Shown here: piece by piece, positions 9,068 through 17,910 of the stretch | Position numbering within the stretch: the stretch's first letter is position 1 | Layout: each line of letters opens with the position of its first letter | Assembly: GCA_963669415.2 (NCBI GenBank) | Contig: CAXXPS010000001.1 | Coordinates: 1-64,000 of the forward strand | Direction: 5' to 3' | Length of the DNA: 64,000 nt | Source: JAWKWH01 sp963669415 | Lineage (GTDB): Bacteria > Pseudomonadota > Alphaproteobacteria > Rhizobiales > Rhizobiaceae | Notes under the pieces: generated by a model | The model's input: only the letters and a program-made list of their open reading frames with translations | Databases searched by the model: none | What the model was told of the DNA's origin: nothing | Position numbers and translations under genes: made by a program

Positions 9068-9096
9068 TTGACCCTAAGCTTGCTTTCCGCCATATA
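9068..9096 (+). promoter_or_regulatory. possible sigma-70 type promoter for the dapF-mtaB-ftsY run
   Basis: TTGACC at 9068-9073 is followed after 17 bases by CATATA at 9091-9096, 28 bases before the dapF start. A small inverted repeat, CCGCC at 9087-9091 and GGCGG at 9097-9101, flanks the -10 region. The spacing is right, but the -10 element is a weak match, so this is tentative. Confidence 0.3.
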
Positions 9097-9124
9097 GGCG
9101 GCGAGAACCAACGGTATCCGCGAA

Positions 9125-10018
9125 ATGTCTGAGCGTGCGCCATTTGCCAAGATGAACGGGCTCGGCAACGAAATCATCGTTGCCGACATGCGTAGCCGTG
9201 CGGACGAGGTTAGCGCTGCTGCTGCAATTGCTCTTAATGCAGATGCTCCGACGAAGTTTGATCAGATCATGGCTATCCATGACCCACGTTCCGAAGGAAC
9301 GGACAACTTTATCGCGATCCTCAATTCCGATGGATCACCGGCGCAGGCATGTGGCAACGGAATGCGCTGCGTCGTTCAGGCTCTCTCGGCAGAAACCGGT
9401 AAGACAAATTTCCGGTTTGAGACCATAGCCGGTATCCTGACCGCAGATGAGCATACTGACGGCTTGATATCAGTGGACATGGGCGTTCCCGGTTTTGATT
9501 GGGATGAAGTACCGCTGGCCGAAGAATTTGCCGATACACGCAAGATCGAGTTGCAGATCGGACCAATCGACAATCCCGTACTGCACTCTCCTTCAGTGAT
9601 GTCGATGGGAAATCCGCATGCCATCTTCTGGATTTCGGATGACCCGTGGTCTTACGAGCTGGAACGGTTTGGGCCGTTGCTTGAGAACCATCCCATCTTT
9701 CCCGAACGCGCCAATATTTCCATCGCCCGGGTCGATTCAGACACGGCATTGACCATTCGAACCTGGGAGCGCGGCGCCGGACTGACCAAGGCCTGCGGCT
9801 CTGCTGCCTGTGCTGCCGCGGTATCGGCAGCCCGCACCGGCAGGACCGGGCGCGATGTAACGGTAACGGTTCCCGGCGGGCCGCTGCACATCCAGTGGCG
9901 TGCTGATAATCACGTATCAATGACCGGACCAGCGGAGTGGGAGTTTTCCGGAACATTCGATCCGGCCAACGGCGGCTGGAGCCGTGATGAAGATCGCAAC
10001 GGTGCCGGAGCGGCATGA
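9125..10018 (+). CDS. dapF: diaminopimelate epimerase DapF
   Basis: The 297-residue enzyme interconverts LL- and meso-diaminopimelate for lysine and peptidoglycan synthesis. It has the N-terminal FAKMNGLGNEIIVADM and both catalytic cysteine motifs: AQACGNGMRCVV near residue 77 and LTKACGSAACAAA near residue 222. The second reads ACGSAA where many bacteria have ACGTGA, a variant I associate with alphaproteobacteria. The protein acts as a cytosolic, cofactor-free racemase-fold enzyme. Its stop overlaps the start of mtaB by four bases (ATGA), so it is the first gene of a coupled run with mtaB, ftsY and ispZ. Confidence 0.96.
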   Translation: MSERAPFAKMNGLGNEIIVADMRSRADEVSAAAAIALNADAPTKFDQIMAIHDPRSEGTDNFIAILNSDGSPAQACGNGMRCVVQALSAETGKTNFRFETIAGILTADEHTDGLISVDMGVPGFDWDEVPLAEEFADTRKIELQIGPIDNPVLHSPSVMSMGNPHAIFWISDDPWSYELERFGPLLENHPIFPERANISIARVDSDTALTIRTWERGAGLTKACGSAACAAAVSAARTGRTGRDVTVTVPGGPLHIQWRADNHVSMTGPAEWEFSGTFDPANGGWSRDEDRNGAGAA

Positions 10019-11301
10019 TGACTGTCGATATTGTCACATTCGGATGCCGGCTAAACAGTTACGAGTCGGAAGTCATTCGCTCTGAAGCAAAAAAGGCAGG
10101 CCTGGATCAGCTCGACGGTGGCGCGGTCGTTGTCAACACATGCGCCGTAACAGCTGAAGCGGTTCGTCAGGCCCGTCAGGCGATTCGCAAGAAGCGCCGC
10201 ACGCGTCCCGAAGCGCGGATCATTGTTACAGGTTGCGCTGCGCAGACATCGCCGGATGAATTTGCGGCCATGGAGGAAGTTGATCTCGTACTGGGAAACG
10301 AAGAAAAACTTCACAGCCACAATTATCGGGCAATGCCGGATTTCGGTGTCAATGACACCGAGAAAGTTCGCGTCAACGACATCATGAGCGTACACGAAAC
10401 TGCCGGACACATGGTCGATGCGATTGAAGGCCGCGCGAGGGCCTTTGTACAGGTGCAAAATGGCTGTGATCACCGCTGTACTTTTTGCATCATCCCATAT
10501 GGCCGCGGTAATTCGCGCTCGGTGCCAATGGGCGCGGTTGTCGAACAGGTCAAACGCCTGGCGGGAAACGGCTACCGTGAAGTCGTGCTTACCGGCGTCG
10601 ACATGACCAGCTACGGTGCCGACCTTCCGGGCCGGCCAAAACTTGGACGTCTGGTGAGTGCGATTCTCAAGGGTGTTCCGGACCTGCCACGGCTGCGATT
10701 GTCTTCTATCGATTCCATCGAAGCAGATGAGGAGTTGGTCGAGGCGATTGGCGATGAGCGCAGGCTAATGCCGCATTTGCATCTCTCATTGCAGTCCGGC
10801 GACAACATGATCTTGAAACGCATGAAGCGTCGGCACAGCCGCGAAGATTCAATCCGGTTCTGCGAAGAAATCCGCAAAGTGCGGCCGGATATCGTGTTTG
10901 GCGCGGACCTGATTGCCGGGTTTCCCACGGAATCAGACGCGATGTTTGAAAATTCTTTGAAGATCGTCGCACAATGCGATCTTTCGCATCTGCATGTTTT
11001 TCCATTCAGTCCGCGGGAAGGAACACCTGCCGCGCGGATGCCGCAGTTGCCGCGAAAGCTGGTGAAGGAACGCGCCGCATTGTTGCGGTCAGCCGGTGAA
11101 GACCGGCATCGCAGGAAGCTGGCGTCGCAGGTTGGCAGCACTCAGAACATACTGGTCGAACGTGCCGGATTGGGCCGTACCGAAGGATTTTTCCTCGCGA
11201 AGACGGATGCCGGTTTGCCGGGCGAGATTGTTGCTTGCGCGATCGAAGGCCATGACGGCGACATGTTGGTGGCAAGACCCGTTAGCCGTAGGGCCGCCTG
11301 A
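10015..11301 (+). CDS. mtaB: tRNA t6A37 methylthiotransferase MtaB
   Basis: The 428-residue radical-SAM methylthiotransferase converts N6-threonylcarbamoyladenosine at position 37 of tRNAs to its 2-methylthio form. The N-terminal UPF0004 domain has its three cluster cysteines in TFGCRLNSYESEV, VVNTCAVT and VTGCAAQT. The radical-SAM cluster motif is CDHRCTFCIIPYGRGNSRS. The C-terminal part corresponds to a TRAM-like RNA-binding domain. The length is normal and the start overlaps dapF by four bases. ftsY begins 13 bases after the stop. Confidence 0.94.
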   Translation: MMTVDIVTFGCRLNSYESEVIRSEAKKAGLDQLDGGAVVVNTCAVTAEAVRQARQAIRKKRRTRPEARIIVTGCAAQTSPDEFAAMEEVDLVLGNEEKLHSHNYRAMPDFGVNDTEKVRVNDIMSVHETAGHMVDAIEGRARAFVQVQNGCDHRCTFCIIPYGRGNSRSVPMGAVVEQVKRLAGNGYREVVLTGVDMTSYGADLPGRPKLGRLVSAILKGVPDLPRLRLSSIDSIEADEELVEAIGDERRLMPHLHLSLQSGDNMILKRMKRRHSREDSIRFCEEIRKVRPDIVFGADLIAGFPTESDAMFENSLKIVAQCDLSHLHVFPFSPREGTPAARMPQLPRKLVKERAALLRSAGEDRHRRKLASQVGSTQNILVERAGLGRTEGFFLAKTDAGLPGEIVACAIEGHDGDMLVARPVSRRAA

Positions 11302-11314
11302 GGATTAACTGCGC

Positions 11315-13312
11315 ATGGCATTCGGATTTCTCAAGAAAGTCAAAAAAGTCTTCTCGTTCGGCAAGAACAAGGTCGAGGAAGTACCTGAGGAAGTACCGGC
11401 TGATGCTGCGGTTGACGAACGGGACGTCACGGCAGAATCCGTTGCCGCAAAGGAGAAGGCCCAGGCGGAAGCTGCTGCAAAGGCAGAGCAGGAACGTCTG
11501 CAGGCTGAAGAAAAAGCCCGCCTTGAGGCCGAGCGTAAAGCGGCTGAAGAAGCCGAAGCTGCCCGTCTGGCCGAAGAAGCCGAAGCCAGAGCGGCAGCAG
11601 AACGCGCGGAAGCGGAGCGGGTGGCCGCCGAAGCCGCTACGAAGGCAGAAGAAGAACGAAAAGCTGCAGAGAAAGCAGAACGGGAACGTCTGCAGGCTGA
11701 AGAACACGCCCGCCTTGAGGCCGAGCGTAAAGCCGCCGAAGAAGCCGAAGCTGCCCGTCTAGCCGAAGAAGCCGAAGCCAGAGCGGCAGCAGAACGCGCG
11801 GAAGCGGAGAGAGTGGCTGCCGAAGCCGCTACGAAGGCAGAAGAGGAAGCGCGAACCGAAGAACAGGCGCGTATTGAAGCCGAACGTATAGCCACTGAAG
11901 AAGCGGAAGCTGCCCGTCTTGCTGCCGAATCTGAAGCCAAAGAGACTGCAGAGCGCGAAGAAGCAGAGCGGGTGGCTGCCGAAGCCGCTGCAAAGGCTGA
12001 AGAGGAAGCGCGAGCCGAAGAACAGGCGCGTATTGAAGCCGAACGCATAGCCACTGAAGAAGCGGAAGCTGCCCGTCTTGCCGCCGAGGCTGAAGCCAAG
12101 GCCGCCGAAGAACGTGAACAGGCAGAGTTGGCAGCTGCCGAAGCCGCTGCCAAGGCGGAAGAAGAGCAAAGGGCTGCCGAAGAACAGGCGCGTGTTGAAG
12201 CCGAGCGCATAGCCGCTGAAGAAGCGGAAGCTGCCCGTCTTGCTGCTGAATCTGATGCGAAGTCGGAACCCGAAGAGGCAGACGAAACGGCGACCGCGGA
12301 GGACAAAGAGCCGGAGCTGGTTTCAATTTCGGAGACCGTTGAACGAGCACCCGCGGAAGAGCCTCAACAGGCGCCTGCACCGGAACCTGAAAAGAGAAGC
12401 TGGTTCCAGCGCCTCAAGCAAGGCCTGTCGCGTTCGTCAAGGGAACTGACCGAAAACATCACCGGCATCTTCACCAAGCGCAAGCTAGACGAAGATACGC
12501 TGCAGGATCTGGAAGACGTGCTGATCCAGGCTGATCTCGGTATCGAAACGGCGATGCGGATAACCGATGCTCTGTCAGCCGGACGCTATGGCAAGGACAT
12601 TTCGACCGACGAGGTTCGCGCCATCATGGGTGAGGAGATGGAGAAAGTGCTCGGGCCTGTCGCCCAGCCCTTGCAGCTCGATCTTAGTCACACGCCGCAC
12701 GTTATTCTTGTTGTCGGTGTCAACGGGACCGGAAAAACCACGACGATCGGAAAGCTGGCTGCAAAATTGAAAGAGGGCGGATTGTCGGTCACTCTGGCGG
12801 CGGGAGACACATTCCGCGCAGCTGCCATTGAGCAGCTGAAAATCTGGGGCGAGCGGACCGGTTCGCCGGTGGTATCTTCCAAACTCGGAGCCGATGCCGC
12901 CGGACTTGCCTATGACGCATTCGAGCAGGCCAAGGAGGCAGGTTCCGACGTGCTGATCATTGATACGGCCGGCCGCTTGCAAAACCGTACTGAGTTGATG
13001 GATGAACTGGCCAAGATTGTCAGGGTTCTTGGCAAGCATGATCCGGAAGCGCCGCATACCGTGCTGCAAACCCTTGATGCGACGACGGGACAGAATGCGT
13101 TGTCTCAGGTTGAGATCTTTCGCAATGTCGCCGGCGTCAATGGATTGGTCATGACCAAGCTGGACGGTACCGCCCGTGGCGGTATTCTTGTTGCGATTGC
13201 CGCCAAGCACAAACTGCCGGTCTATTTTGTCGGCGTTGGTGAACAAGTGGCCGATCTGGAACCGTTTGAGGCGAAGGAATTCGCCATGGCCATAACCGGG
13301 GCGGAGACATGA
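11315..13312 (+). CDS. ftsY: signal recognition particle receptor FtsY with long acidic repeat domain
   Basis: The 665-residue SRP receptor GTPase delivers ribosomes carrying membrane proteins to the translocon. The C-terminal NG domain (from about residue 365) is complete: the helical N domain begins near SRSSRELTENITGIF, then come GTP-binding G1 GVNGTGKTTTIGKLAAKL, the insertion-box region AGDTFRAAAIEQL, DTAGRLQN and TKLDGTARGG. Residues about 40-315 are an Ala/Glu/Arg-rich, probably coiled-coil A domain built from tandem repeats of 64 and then 53 residues. This makes the protein longer than the roughly 500 residues usual for FtsY. A short basic N-terminus (MAFGFLKKVKKVFSF) may insert into the membrane. 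Its stop overlaps the ispZ start by four bases. Confidence 0.96.
   Translation: MAFGFLKKVKKVFSFGKNKVEEVPEEVPADAAVDERDVTAESVAAKEKAQAEAAAKAEQERLQAEEKARLEAERKAAEEAEAARLAEEAEARAAAERAEAERVAAEAATKAEEERKAAEKAERERLQAEEHARLEAERKAAEEAEAARLAEEAEARAAAERAEAERVAAEAATKAEEEARTEEQARIEAERIATEEAEAARLAAESEAKETAEREEAERVAAEAAAKAEEEARAEEQARIEAERIATEEAEAARLAAEAEAKAAEEREQAELAAAEAAAKAEEEQRAAEEQARVEAERIAAEEAEAARLAAESDAKSEPEEADETATAEDKEPELVSISETVERAPAEEPQQAPAPEPEKRSWFQRLKQGLSRSSRELTENITGIFTKRKLDEDTLQDLEDVLIQADLGIETAMRITDALSAGRYGKDISTDEVRAIMGEEMEKVLGPVAQPLQLDLSHTPHVILVVGVNGTGKTTTIGKLAAKLKEGGLSVTLAAGDTFRAAAIEQLKIWGERTGSPVVSSKLGADAAGLAYDAFEQAKEAGSDVLIIDTAGRLQNRTELMDELAKIVRVLGKHDPEAPHTVLQTLDATTGQNALSQVEIFRNVAGVNGLVMTKLDGTARGGILVAIAAKHKLPVYFVGVGEQVADLEPFEAKEFAMAITGAET
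11440..12255 (+). repeat. tandem in-frame repeats encoding the FtsY acidic domain
   Basis: Two nearly identical 192-bp (64-codon) units begin at 11495 and 11687 (CGTCTGCAGGCTGAAGAA and the following codons). They are followed by units of 159 bp (53 codons) at 11870 and 12029 and a partial unit near 12190. All keep the reading frame and encode Ala/Glu-rich helix such as EEAEAARLAEEAEARAAAER. The near identity at DNA level in the first pair implies recent duplication, and copy number is likely to vary between strains. Such repeats are also prone to assembly collapse. Confidence 0.85.
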
Positions 13313-13959
13313 ACCAGCCAATCTTCGAGCGCGATCCGTCCGATCCCCAGCGCAAGGAAATGAATCCGATTTTGAAGCTGGCGCTGGAGTTGGGGCCGCT
13401 CATGGTCTTCTTCTTTGCCAACTCTCGCGGCGAGTGGCTGGCCGAGAGATTTCCTGCCCTCGGAGACTTGGGCGGACCGCTGTTTATTGCAACGGCGCTG
13501 TTCATGGTTGCGATAGCGATTTCGCTGTCGGTTTCATGGGCACTGATGCGTACACTGCCCATCATGCCGCTGGTTTCCGGCATCATCGTCTTTGTTTTCG
13601 GTGCGCTGACCCTGTGGCTGCAGGACGAGACTTTCATCAAGATGAAGCCGACGATCGTCAATGCGCTGTTTGCGGCAGTGCTTTTGGGCGGGCTCGCGTT
13701 CGGGAAATCGTTGCTCGGCTATGTTTTCGATTCAGCGTTCAAGCTTGATGCGGAAGGATGGCGCAAACTGACGTTGCGCTGGGGCCTGTTTTTTATCTTT
13801 CTCGCGGTGGTCAACGAAGTTGTCTGGCGCAATTTTTCAACCGATCTTTGGGTGGCGTTCAAGGTGTGGGGCATCATGCCGATCACCATCGTTTTCACCA
13901 TGAGCCAGATGCCGCTAATCATGCGGCATTCACTAGAGGAGGGCGGCAAGGATGCGTGA
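13309..13959 (+). CDS. ispZ: inner membrane septation protein A (IspZ/YciB)
   Basis: The 216-residue polytopic membrane protein of the intracellular septation protein A family contains the signature stretches LKLALELGPLMVFFFANSR and NEVVWRNFSTDLWVAFKVW. About five or six hydrophobic helices are visible. The family affects septum formation and envelope integrity; the molecular role is not settled. The ATG overlaps the ftsY stop by four bases, and the 3' end overlaps the next gene by eight bases, which indicates co-transcription. This ftsY-ispZ adjacency is common in rhizobia. Confidence 0.93.
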   Translation: MNQPIFERDPSDPQRKEMNPILKLALELGPLMVFFFANSRGEWLAERFPALGDLGGPLFIATALFMVAIAISLSVSWALMRTLPIMPLVSGIIVFVFGALTLWLQDETFIKMKPTIVNALFAAVLLGGLAFGKSLLGYVFDSAFKLDAEGWRKLTLRWGLFFIFLAVVNEVVWRNFSTDLWVAFKVWGIMPITIVFTMSQMPLIMRHSLEEGGKDA

Positions 13960-14575
13960 AACCAAGTTCATTTCGACCTCGGCGGATTTACGCGAGATCT
14001 ACAAAGCCGCGTCGGAGCGTTCTCTGAAAAAGGAAATTCACCGGCTGGACAAGCACGCGCGCAATTTCATTGCGCATTCTCCGTTCATGTTTGTTGCCTC
14101 GCAGGATCGTGACGGAAATGCCGACCTGTCCCCGAAAGGTGACAATCCCGGCTTTGTCAGCGTACTCGACGACAACACGATAGCGATCCCGGATCGTCCT
14201 GGAAACAACCGCCTGGATACTCTTGAAAATGTACTCGCCAATCCGGCGGTTGGCCTTCTGTTTGTCATTCCGGGCATGGACGAGACGCTCAGGGTGAACG
14301 GAAAAGCACGAATAACGGCAGATGCGACGCTGTGTGATCAATTTGCGGTCGATGGCAGGCCAGCGGTCTCAGTGATGGTGGTCCAGGTTGAATCGGTCTA
14401 CATGCATTGCGCCAAGGCATTCATGCGGTCAAAACTATGGCAACACGAAAGCTGGCCGCCGCGCGATTGTATGCCGACCCTCGGACAAATTCTCAAGGAT
14501 CAGATGGCCGATGGAGCCGATGCGGCCACGACCGACCGGGAAATTGAGCAGGCCTACGCCAAGACAATGTGGTGA
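13952..14575 (+). CDS. pyridoxamine 5'-phosphate oxidase-like FMN flavoprotein (MSMEG_1061 type)
   Basis: The 207-residue split-barrel flavin-binding protein shows FIAHSPFMFVASQDRDGNAD, LSPKGDNPGFVSVLDDNTIA, IPDRPGNNRLDTLENVLANP and MHCAKAFMRSKLW, the pattern of the MSMEG_1061-type PPOX subfamily. Such proteins bind FMN or F420-like cofactors and probably reduce small molecules; the substrate is not known. It overlaps ispZ by eight bases, so it is likely the last gene of the dapF-mtaB-ftsY-ispZ transcription unit and converges with the DUF2332 gene. Confidence 0.87.
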   Translation: MRETKFISTSADLREIYKAASERSLKKEIHRLDKHARNFIAHSPFMFVASQDRDGNADLSPKGDNPGFVSVLDDNTIAIPDRPGNNRLDTLENVLANPAVGLLFVIPGMDETLRVNGKARITADATLCDQFAVDGRPAVSVMVVQVESVYMHCAKAFMRSKLWQHESWPPRDCMPTLGQILKDQMADGADAATTDREIEQAYAKTMW

Positions 14576-14581
14576 TGTGCT

Positions 14582-15622
14582 CTAACCGGCCAGCCACTCT
14601 ATCCAACGGCAATGCCAATCGCAGCGCGCCAGTTTGCGCGTCTCTCCGCCGGGCCACATCGTCAGCTGCAGCGTCGCGTAGGGCTCCACTCCACCGAGGC
14701 CCTCCATCCGGAGCCAGGCAATGGGCGCGTCTCGGGTTGCTCCATTGCCCGCCCGCTCCAAGGAATTCTCAATGCGCTTTTTCGTATCATCGGGCAGATA
14801 TTGCCACATGACCGAGTGAAAAATCACAAAAACCTGTCCGAGCTTACGTGTTGAAAATGCACTGTCGAGATAGTCTGCCGCATCCGCGGAGACGAGCGTG
14901 AAAGACGTCTGTTCGGCGATTGCAATCGCGTCGTCCAGCCGTTGCAACCGGTCTGGTTGATCGGGCCATACATATGAACGCAAACGCAACCGGTGAGCCG
15001 GATTGCTGATGTCAAGCGGCGTGACATCGCAGCCAGTGCGTTTGACGATATCGATCTGACCCCGCGGATCCGGGGTAGCGCCACGAATTTCCGGCGCCAG
15101 CCTGACCGCCGAAACCGGATCTCCCAATTCGACCTTTCCGAAATTGTAGAAAAAACGGTCAGCCATCAGGTTCAGGCCGGCGCTGGCGCCGATTTCATGC
15201 AGGGATAGCGGCAAACGTGTCAGACGGGCAATCTCGAGCATGCCCGGAAAAAGCACGGAAGCGCGCGCAATCTCGTTGGTTTGCGGCGCATTGCCGAGGC
15301 CGGCCGACAAAAATGCGTCGTGGCGACTGATGACACCGGTCAGAATCTGCGAAAAACGTTCAAGATCCTCGTCGGGGGGATAACATTCGGTCAGCCTGTC
15401 GTCTGCGCCATCCAGCAACAAAGCGTGCAAGCCGCCGCATACTCTCAGCGCCAGAGCGTCAGCTCGCGGATCACCCTGCCAATCGAGCAAGATCCTCCCG
15501 GTTGCGGTGCTGCGATTGAGCAACGGATAAATCATCCGGCAAACCGCAGCCGTAAACGGCGACCCCATGGCATCACAGGCATCCGCCTGCTGCAAAAAAT
15601 GCTCACGAACCGAATCAGACAT
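14582..15622 (-). CDS. DUF2332 family protein
   Basis: The 346-residue soluble protein matches the DUF2332 family in length and pattern: MIYPLLNRS, the region ALRVCGGLHALLLDG, then LHEIGASAGLNLMADRF and FVIFHSVMWQYLP. The GASAGLNL segment looks like a glycine-rich cofactor loop and the C-terminal half resembles a methyltransferase-like Rossmann fold, but no activity has been established that I know of. It ends 6 bases from the convergent PPOX gene and starts 9 bases downstream of the SDR gene, so it is probably co-transcribed with the SDR and ccm genes. Confidence 0.85.
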   Translation of the reverse strand: MSDSVREHFLQQADACDAMGSPFTAAVCRMIYPLLNRSTATGRILLDWQGDPRADALALRVCGGLHALLLDGADDRLTECYPPDEDLERFSQILTGVISRHDAFLSAGLGNAPQTNEIARASVLFPGMLEIARLTRLPLSLHEIGASAGLNLMADRFFYNFGKVELGDPVSAVRLAPEIRGATPDPRGQIDIVKRTGCDVTPLDISNPAHRLRLRSYVWPDQPDRLQRLDDAIAIAEQTSFTLVSADAADYLDSAFSTRKLGQVFVIFHSVMWQYLPDDTKKRIENSLERAGNGATRDAPIAWLRMEGLGGVEPYATLQLTMWPGGETRKLARCDWHCRWIEWLAG

Positions 15623-15631
15623 AGTGCCAGA

Positions 15632-16288
15632 TTACCATGGCACTGGTTTGCGTTCCCTGAATAATCCGCCTGTTGGACCATCGTCTGATAATGTTGCAAG
15701 CCAGATTGCCGTGTCCGCACCCTGAGCCGGTGACAGTGTCGCTCCGGCGCCACCCATTCGGGTGCGCACCCATCCCGGGCACATCGCATTGATCTTTACG
15801 TTTTGCGGCAATTCGCGCGATATCGCCAATGTCAGGGCGTTGAGGGCAGCCTTTGCGACGCCATAAGCCCCAGGTCCGCCGAGCCCTTCTGCAAAACTGC
15901 CCCAGCCTGAGGAAACATTGACGATGCGGCCGTATCCGGCAGCAGTCATCGCCGGCGCACAGGCGTGAATAAGCATATATGGCCCACCGACCATGACCGC
16001 CATGGAATCAGCGAAATGATCAGGACTTTCCAGGATGCCTTCGTTGAACAGAACGCCGGCATTGTTGACCAGAATATCGAACGGACCGGCTTCCCCGACA
16101 GCACGATCGATTGAGTTCGCGCTACAGACATCAAGCTCGACCGAACTGCAACCGATCTTCTCAGCGGCCGATTGACCTGCCAACGGATCGCGGGCGCCAA
16201 TGATCACTTCGATACCACGCGCTTTCAGACCTTCGGCGATGGCAAATCCGATCCCGCGGTTACCACCGGTCACCAGCGCACGTCTCAC
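15632..16288 (-). CDS. short-chain dehydrogenase/reductase (SDR) family oxidoreductase
   Basis: The 218-residue classical SDR has the nucleotide-binding TGGNRGIGFAIAEGL, the structural NNAGVL, the catalytic serine in IVNVSSGWGS and the YxxxK pair in AYGVAKAALNAL. It should bind NAD(P)H and oxidise or reduce a small alcohol or ketone; the substrate is unknown. The start overlaps the ccmG stop by four bases, so it is translated as a distal gene of the ccmABCDG operon, although nothing in its sequence links it to haem or cytochromes. Confidence 0.9.
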   Translation of the reverse strand: MRRALVTGGNRGIGFAIAEGLKARGIEVIIGARDPLAGQSAAEKIGCSSVELDVCSANSIDRAVGEAGPFDILVNNAGVLFNEGILESPDHFADSMAVMVGGPYMLIHACAPAMTAAGYGRIVNVSSGWGSFAEGLGGPGAYGVAKAALNALTLAISRELPQNVKINAMCPGWVRTRMGGAGATLSPAQGADTAIWLATLSDDGPTGGLFRERKPVPW

Positions 16289-16896
16289 TCGGAAACTCCG
16301 CTGATGGTTTCCTCAATGGCGGGCATCAGAACAGTACGGACAGCGTCTGCGGTCAGGGGTCCGACATGTTTCAGCCGGATAATGCCCTCCTGGTCGACCA
16401 AAAAAGTTTCCGGCACACCATAAACGCCCCAGTCGATCGACGTCCTGCCATTTGGATCGACACCGATCACGCGATAGGGGTCACCCAGTTCCGCAAGGAA
16501 TGCGCGCGCATTGGAGGGATCGTCCTTGTGATTGAGTCCCGCGATCACGAACCGTTTGTCTTTTGCAAGCTCCATCAGAAATGGATGTTCCTGGCGGCAT
16601 GGGGCGCACCAGGACGCCCAGACATTGACGAGCGTGATATTGCCTTTGAAGTTCTGCGAATTGAGACCGACTGACAATGTCGGATCAAGAGGCCGCAGGT
16701 CGGTCTGTGGCGCCAGTTGTCCGATCAGCGCGGACGGAACCGTCGACGTATTGCGGTCGGCCAGCAACATGATCAGAAACACCGCAGCGAGAACGGCAAA
16801 AACGCCCAGTGGCAAAAAAACGACCCAGCTGCGTTTCGCCTGTTTCGTCTCCGTGGCCGGGCCGTCCGGCTGACCGGTTTCGGAATTCGTGCTCAC
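16285..16896 (-). CDS. ccmG: cytochrome c biogenesis thioredoxin CcmG (DsbE/CycY)
   Basis: The 203-residue membrane-anchored periplasmic thioredoxin has one N-terminal transmembrane helix (VVFLPLGVFAVLAAVFLIML) and the redox motif VWASWCAPCRQEHPFLMEL, followed by the GVYGVPETFLVD cis-proline region. CcmG keeps apocytochrome c thiols reduced for haem ligation. Translation starts at GTG, overlapping the ccmD stop (GTGA). It is the last conserved gene of the ccmABCDG cluster. Confidence 0.94.
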   Translation of the reverse strand: MSTNSETGQPDGPATETKQAKRSWVVFLPLGVFAVLAAVFLIMLLADRNTSTVPSALIGQLAPQTDLRPLDPTLSVGLNSQNFKGNITLVNVWASWCAPCRQEHPFLMELAKDKRFVIAGLNHKDDPSNARAFLAELGDPYRVIGVDPNGRTSIDWGVYGVPETFLVDQEGIIRLKHVGPLTADAVRTVLMPAIEETISGVSE

Positions 16897-17063
16897 TCCA
16901 CAGGCTCCGCATTTCTGTCGGAGCGCCTGCGAATGCCGCTGCTCTCCAGCTCATGCAATTCACGCTTGCGGGCCCGATGGTCGGCGATCGTCCAGAAGAT
17001 CAATCCGAATATCGCCAATGCAGATGCGGTATAGGCGGCGGTGACAAAAAAAGTATGGGTCAT
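16893..17063 (-). CDS. ccmD: haem exporter protein CcmD
   Basis: This 56-residue single-pass membrane protein starts MTHTFFVTAAYTASALAIFG and continues through a hydrophobic helix to a basic cytoplasmic tail (ADHRARKRELHELESSG). The helix followed by R/K-rich RKRELxxLE is characteristic of CcmD, which helps release holo-CcmE from the CcmABC complex. Its ATG overlaps the ccmC stop (ATGA) and its stop overlaps the ccmG GTG start, so all three are translationally coupled. The assignment rests on position, size and topology. Confidence 0.9.
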   Translation of the reverse strand: MTHTFFVTAAYTASALAIFGLIFWTIADHRARKRELHELESSGIRRRSDRNAEPVE

Positions 17064-17839
17064 TCCGGTTTACCGCCGTCGTTCCGGTGATCCGCCTGCC
17101 GCGCTGCAATCTTTCGCATGGCCATGATCCTCCGCCGCCAGACCTCGGTGCGCATGGCCGCCAGGTGAAGCGTAAAAAACAGGCAGGTGAACCCTACCGC
17201 CGATACCAACAGCGGCCAAAGCAGGCTTGGATGGATCGTCGGTCCGTCAAGCCGGATAACCGAAGCCGGTTGGTGCAGCGTGTTCCACCAGTCGACTGAA
17301 AACTTGATGATTGGCAGATTGATAGAGCCGATGAGTACCAGAATTGCCGCGGCGCGGGCCGCCTTTTGCGGCTCATCAAACGCCCGTGTGAGCGCGATCA
17401 GGCCGAGATACATGATCAGGAGCACGAAAACCGATGTCAGTCGCGCATCCCAAACCCACCATGTGCCCCACATTGGCTTGCCCCAGACGGATCCGGTAAA
17501 CAATGCCAATGTGGTGAACACTGCCCCGATAGGAGCGGCAGCCTTGATTGACACATCGGCCAGCGGATGACGCCAGACCAGCGTTCCCAGTGCCGAGATC
17601 GTCATCACACCCCAAACCATCATGGCAAGCCAGGCAAACGGAACATGGATGTACATGATCCGGACCGTTATGCCTTGTTGATAATCCTCTGGTGCATTGA
17701 AACCCATCCAAAGGCCCACCGCGATAAGTAGCGCTGAAAGACCTGCAAGCCACGCCACCAGTGCATTGGCCACGCTGACAAACCGTGTCGGGTTCGCCAG
17801 TTCGGTGACGATGGAACGTTGGGCGGAAGTCTCGGTCAT
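17060..17839 (-). CDS. ccmC: haem ABC transporter permease CcmC
   Basis: The 259-residue, six-helix membrane protein carries the haem-handling tryptophan-rich motif WGTWWVWDARLT and flanking histidine-containing loops (MYIHVPFAW, WWNTLHQPAS). CcmC presents haem to the chaperone CcmE in the periplasm. I start it at the ATG at 17839 (MTETSAQRSIV); an in-frame GTG at 17872 would add eleven residues without family support. The stop overlaps the ccmD start by two bases (ATGA). Confidence 0.95.
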   Translation of the reverse strand: MTETSAQRSIVTELANPTRFVSVANALVAWLAGLSALLIAVGLWMGFNAPEDYQQGITVRIMYIHVPFAWLAMMVWGVMTISALGTLVWRHPLADVSIKAAAPIGAVFTTLALFTGSVWGKPMWGTWWVWDARLTSVFVLLIMYLGLIALTRAFDEPQKAARAAAILVLIGSINLPIIKFSVDWWNTLHQPASVIRLDGPTIHPSLLWPLLVSAVGFTCLFFTLHLAAMRTEVWRRRIMAMRKIAARQADHRNDGGKPE

Positions 17840-17910
17840 ACTGCTTAAATAGCCCTTGAATTCACGCCGCACAATGAAAGGTGGCGACGCATCACGATGG
17901 ATTTATCTCC

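Noticed and set aside
11305..12306. 333-codon open frame on the minus strand, Ser/Ala-rich
   Set aside because: It is antisense to the FtsY Ala/Glu repeats; the long open frame follows from the repeat codon composition, and it has no ribosome site or domain.
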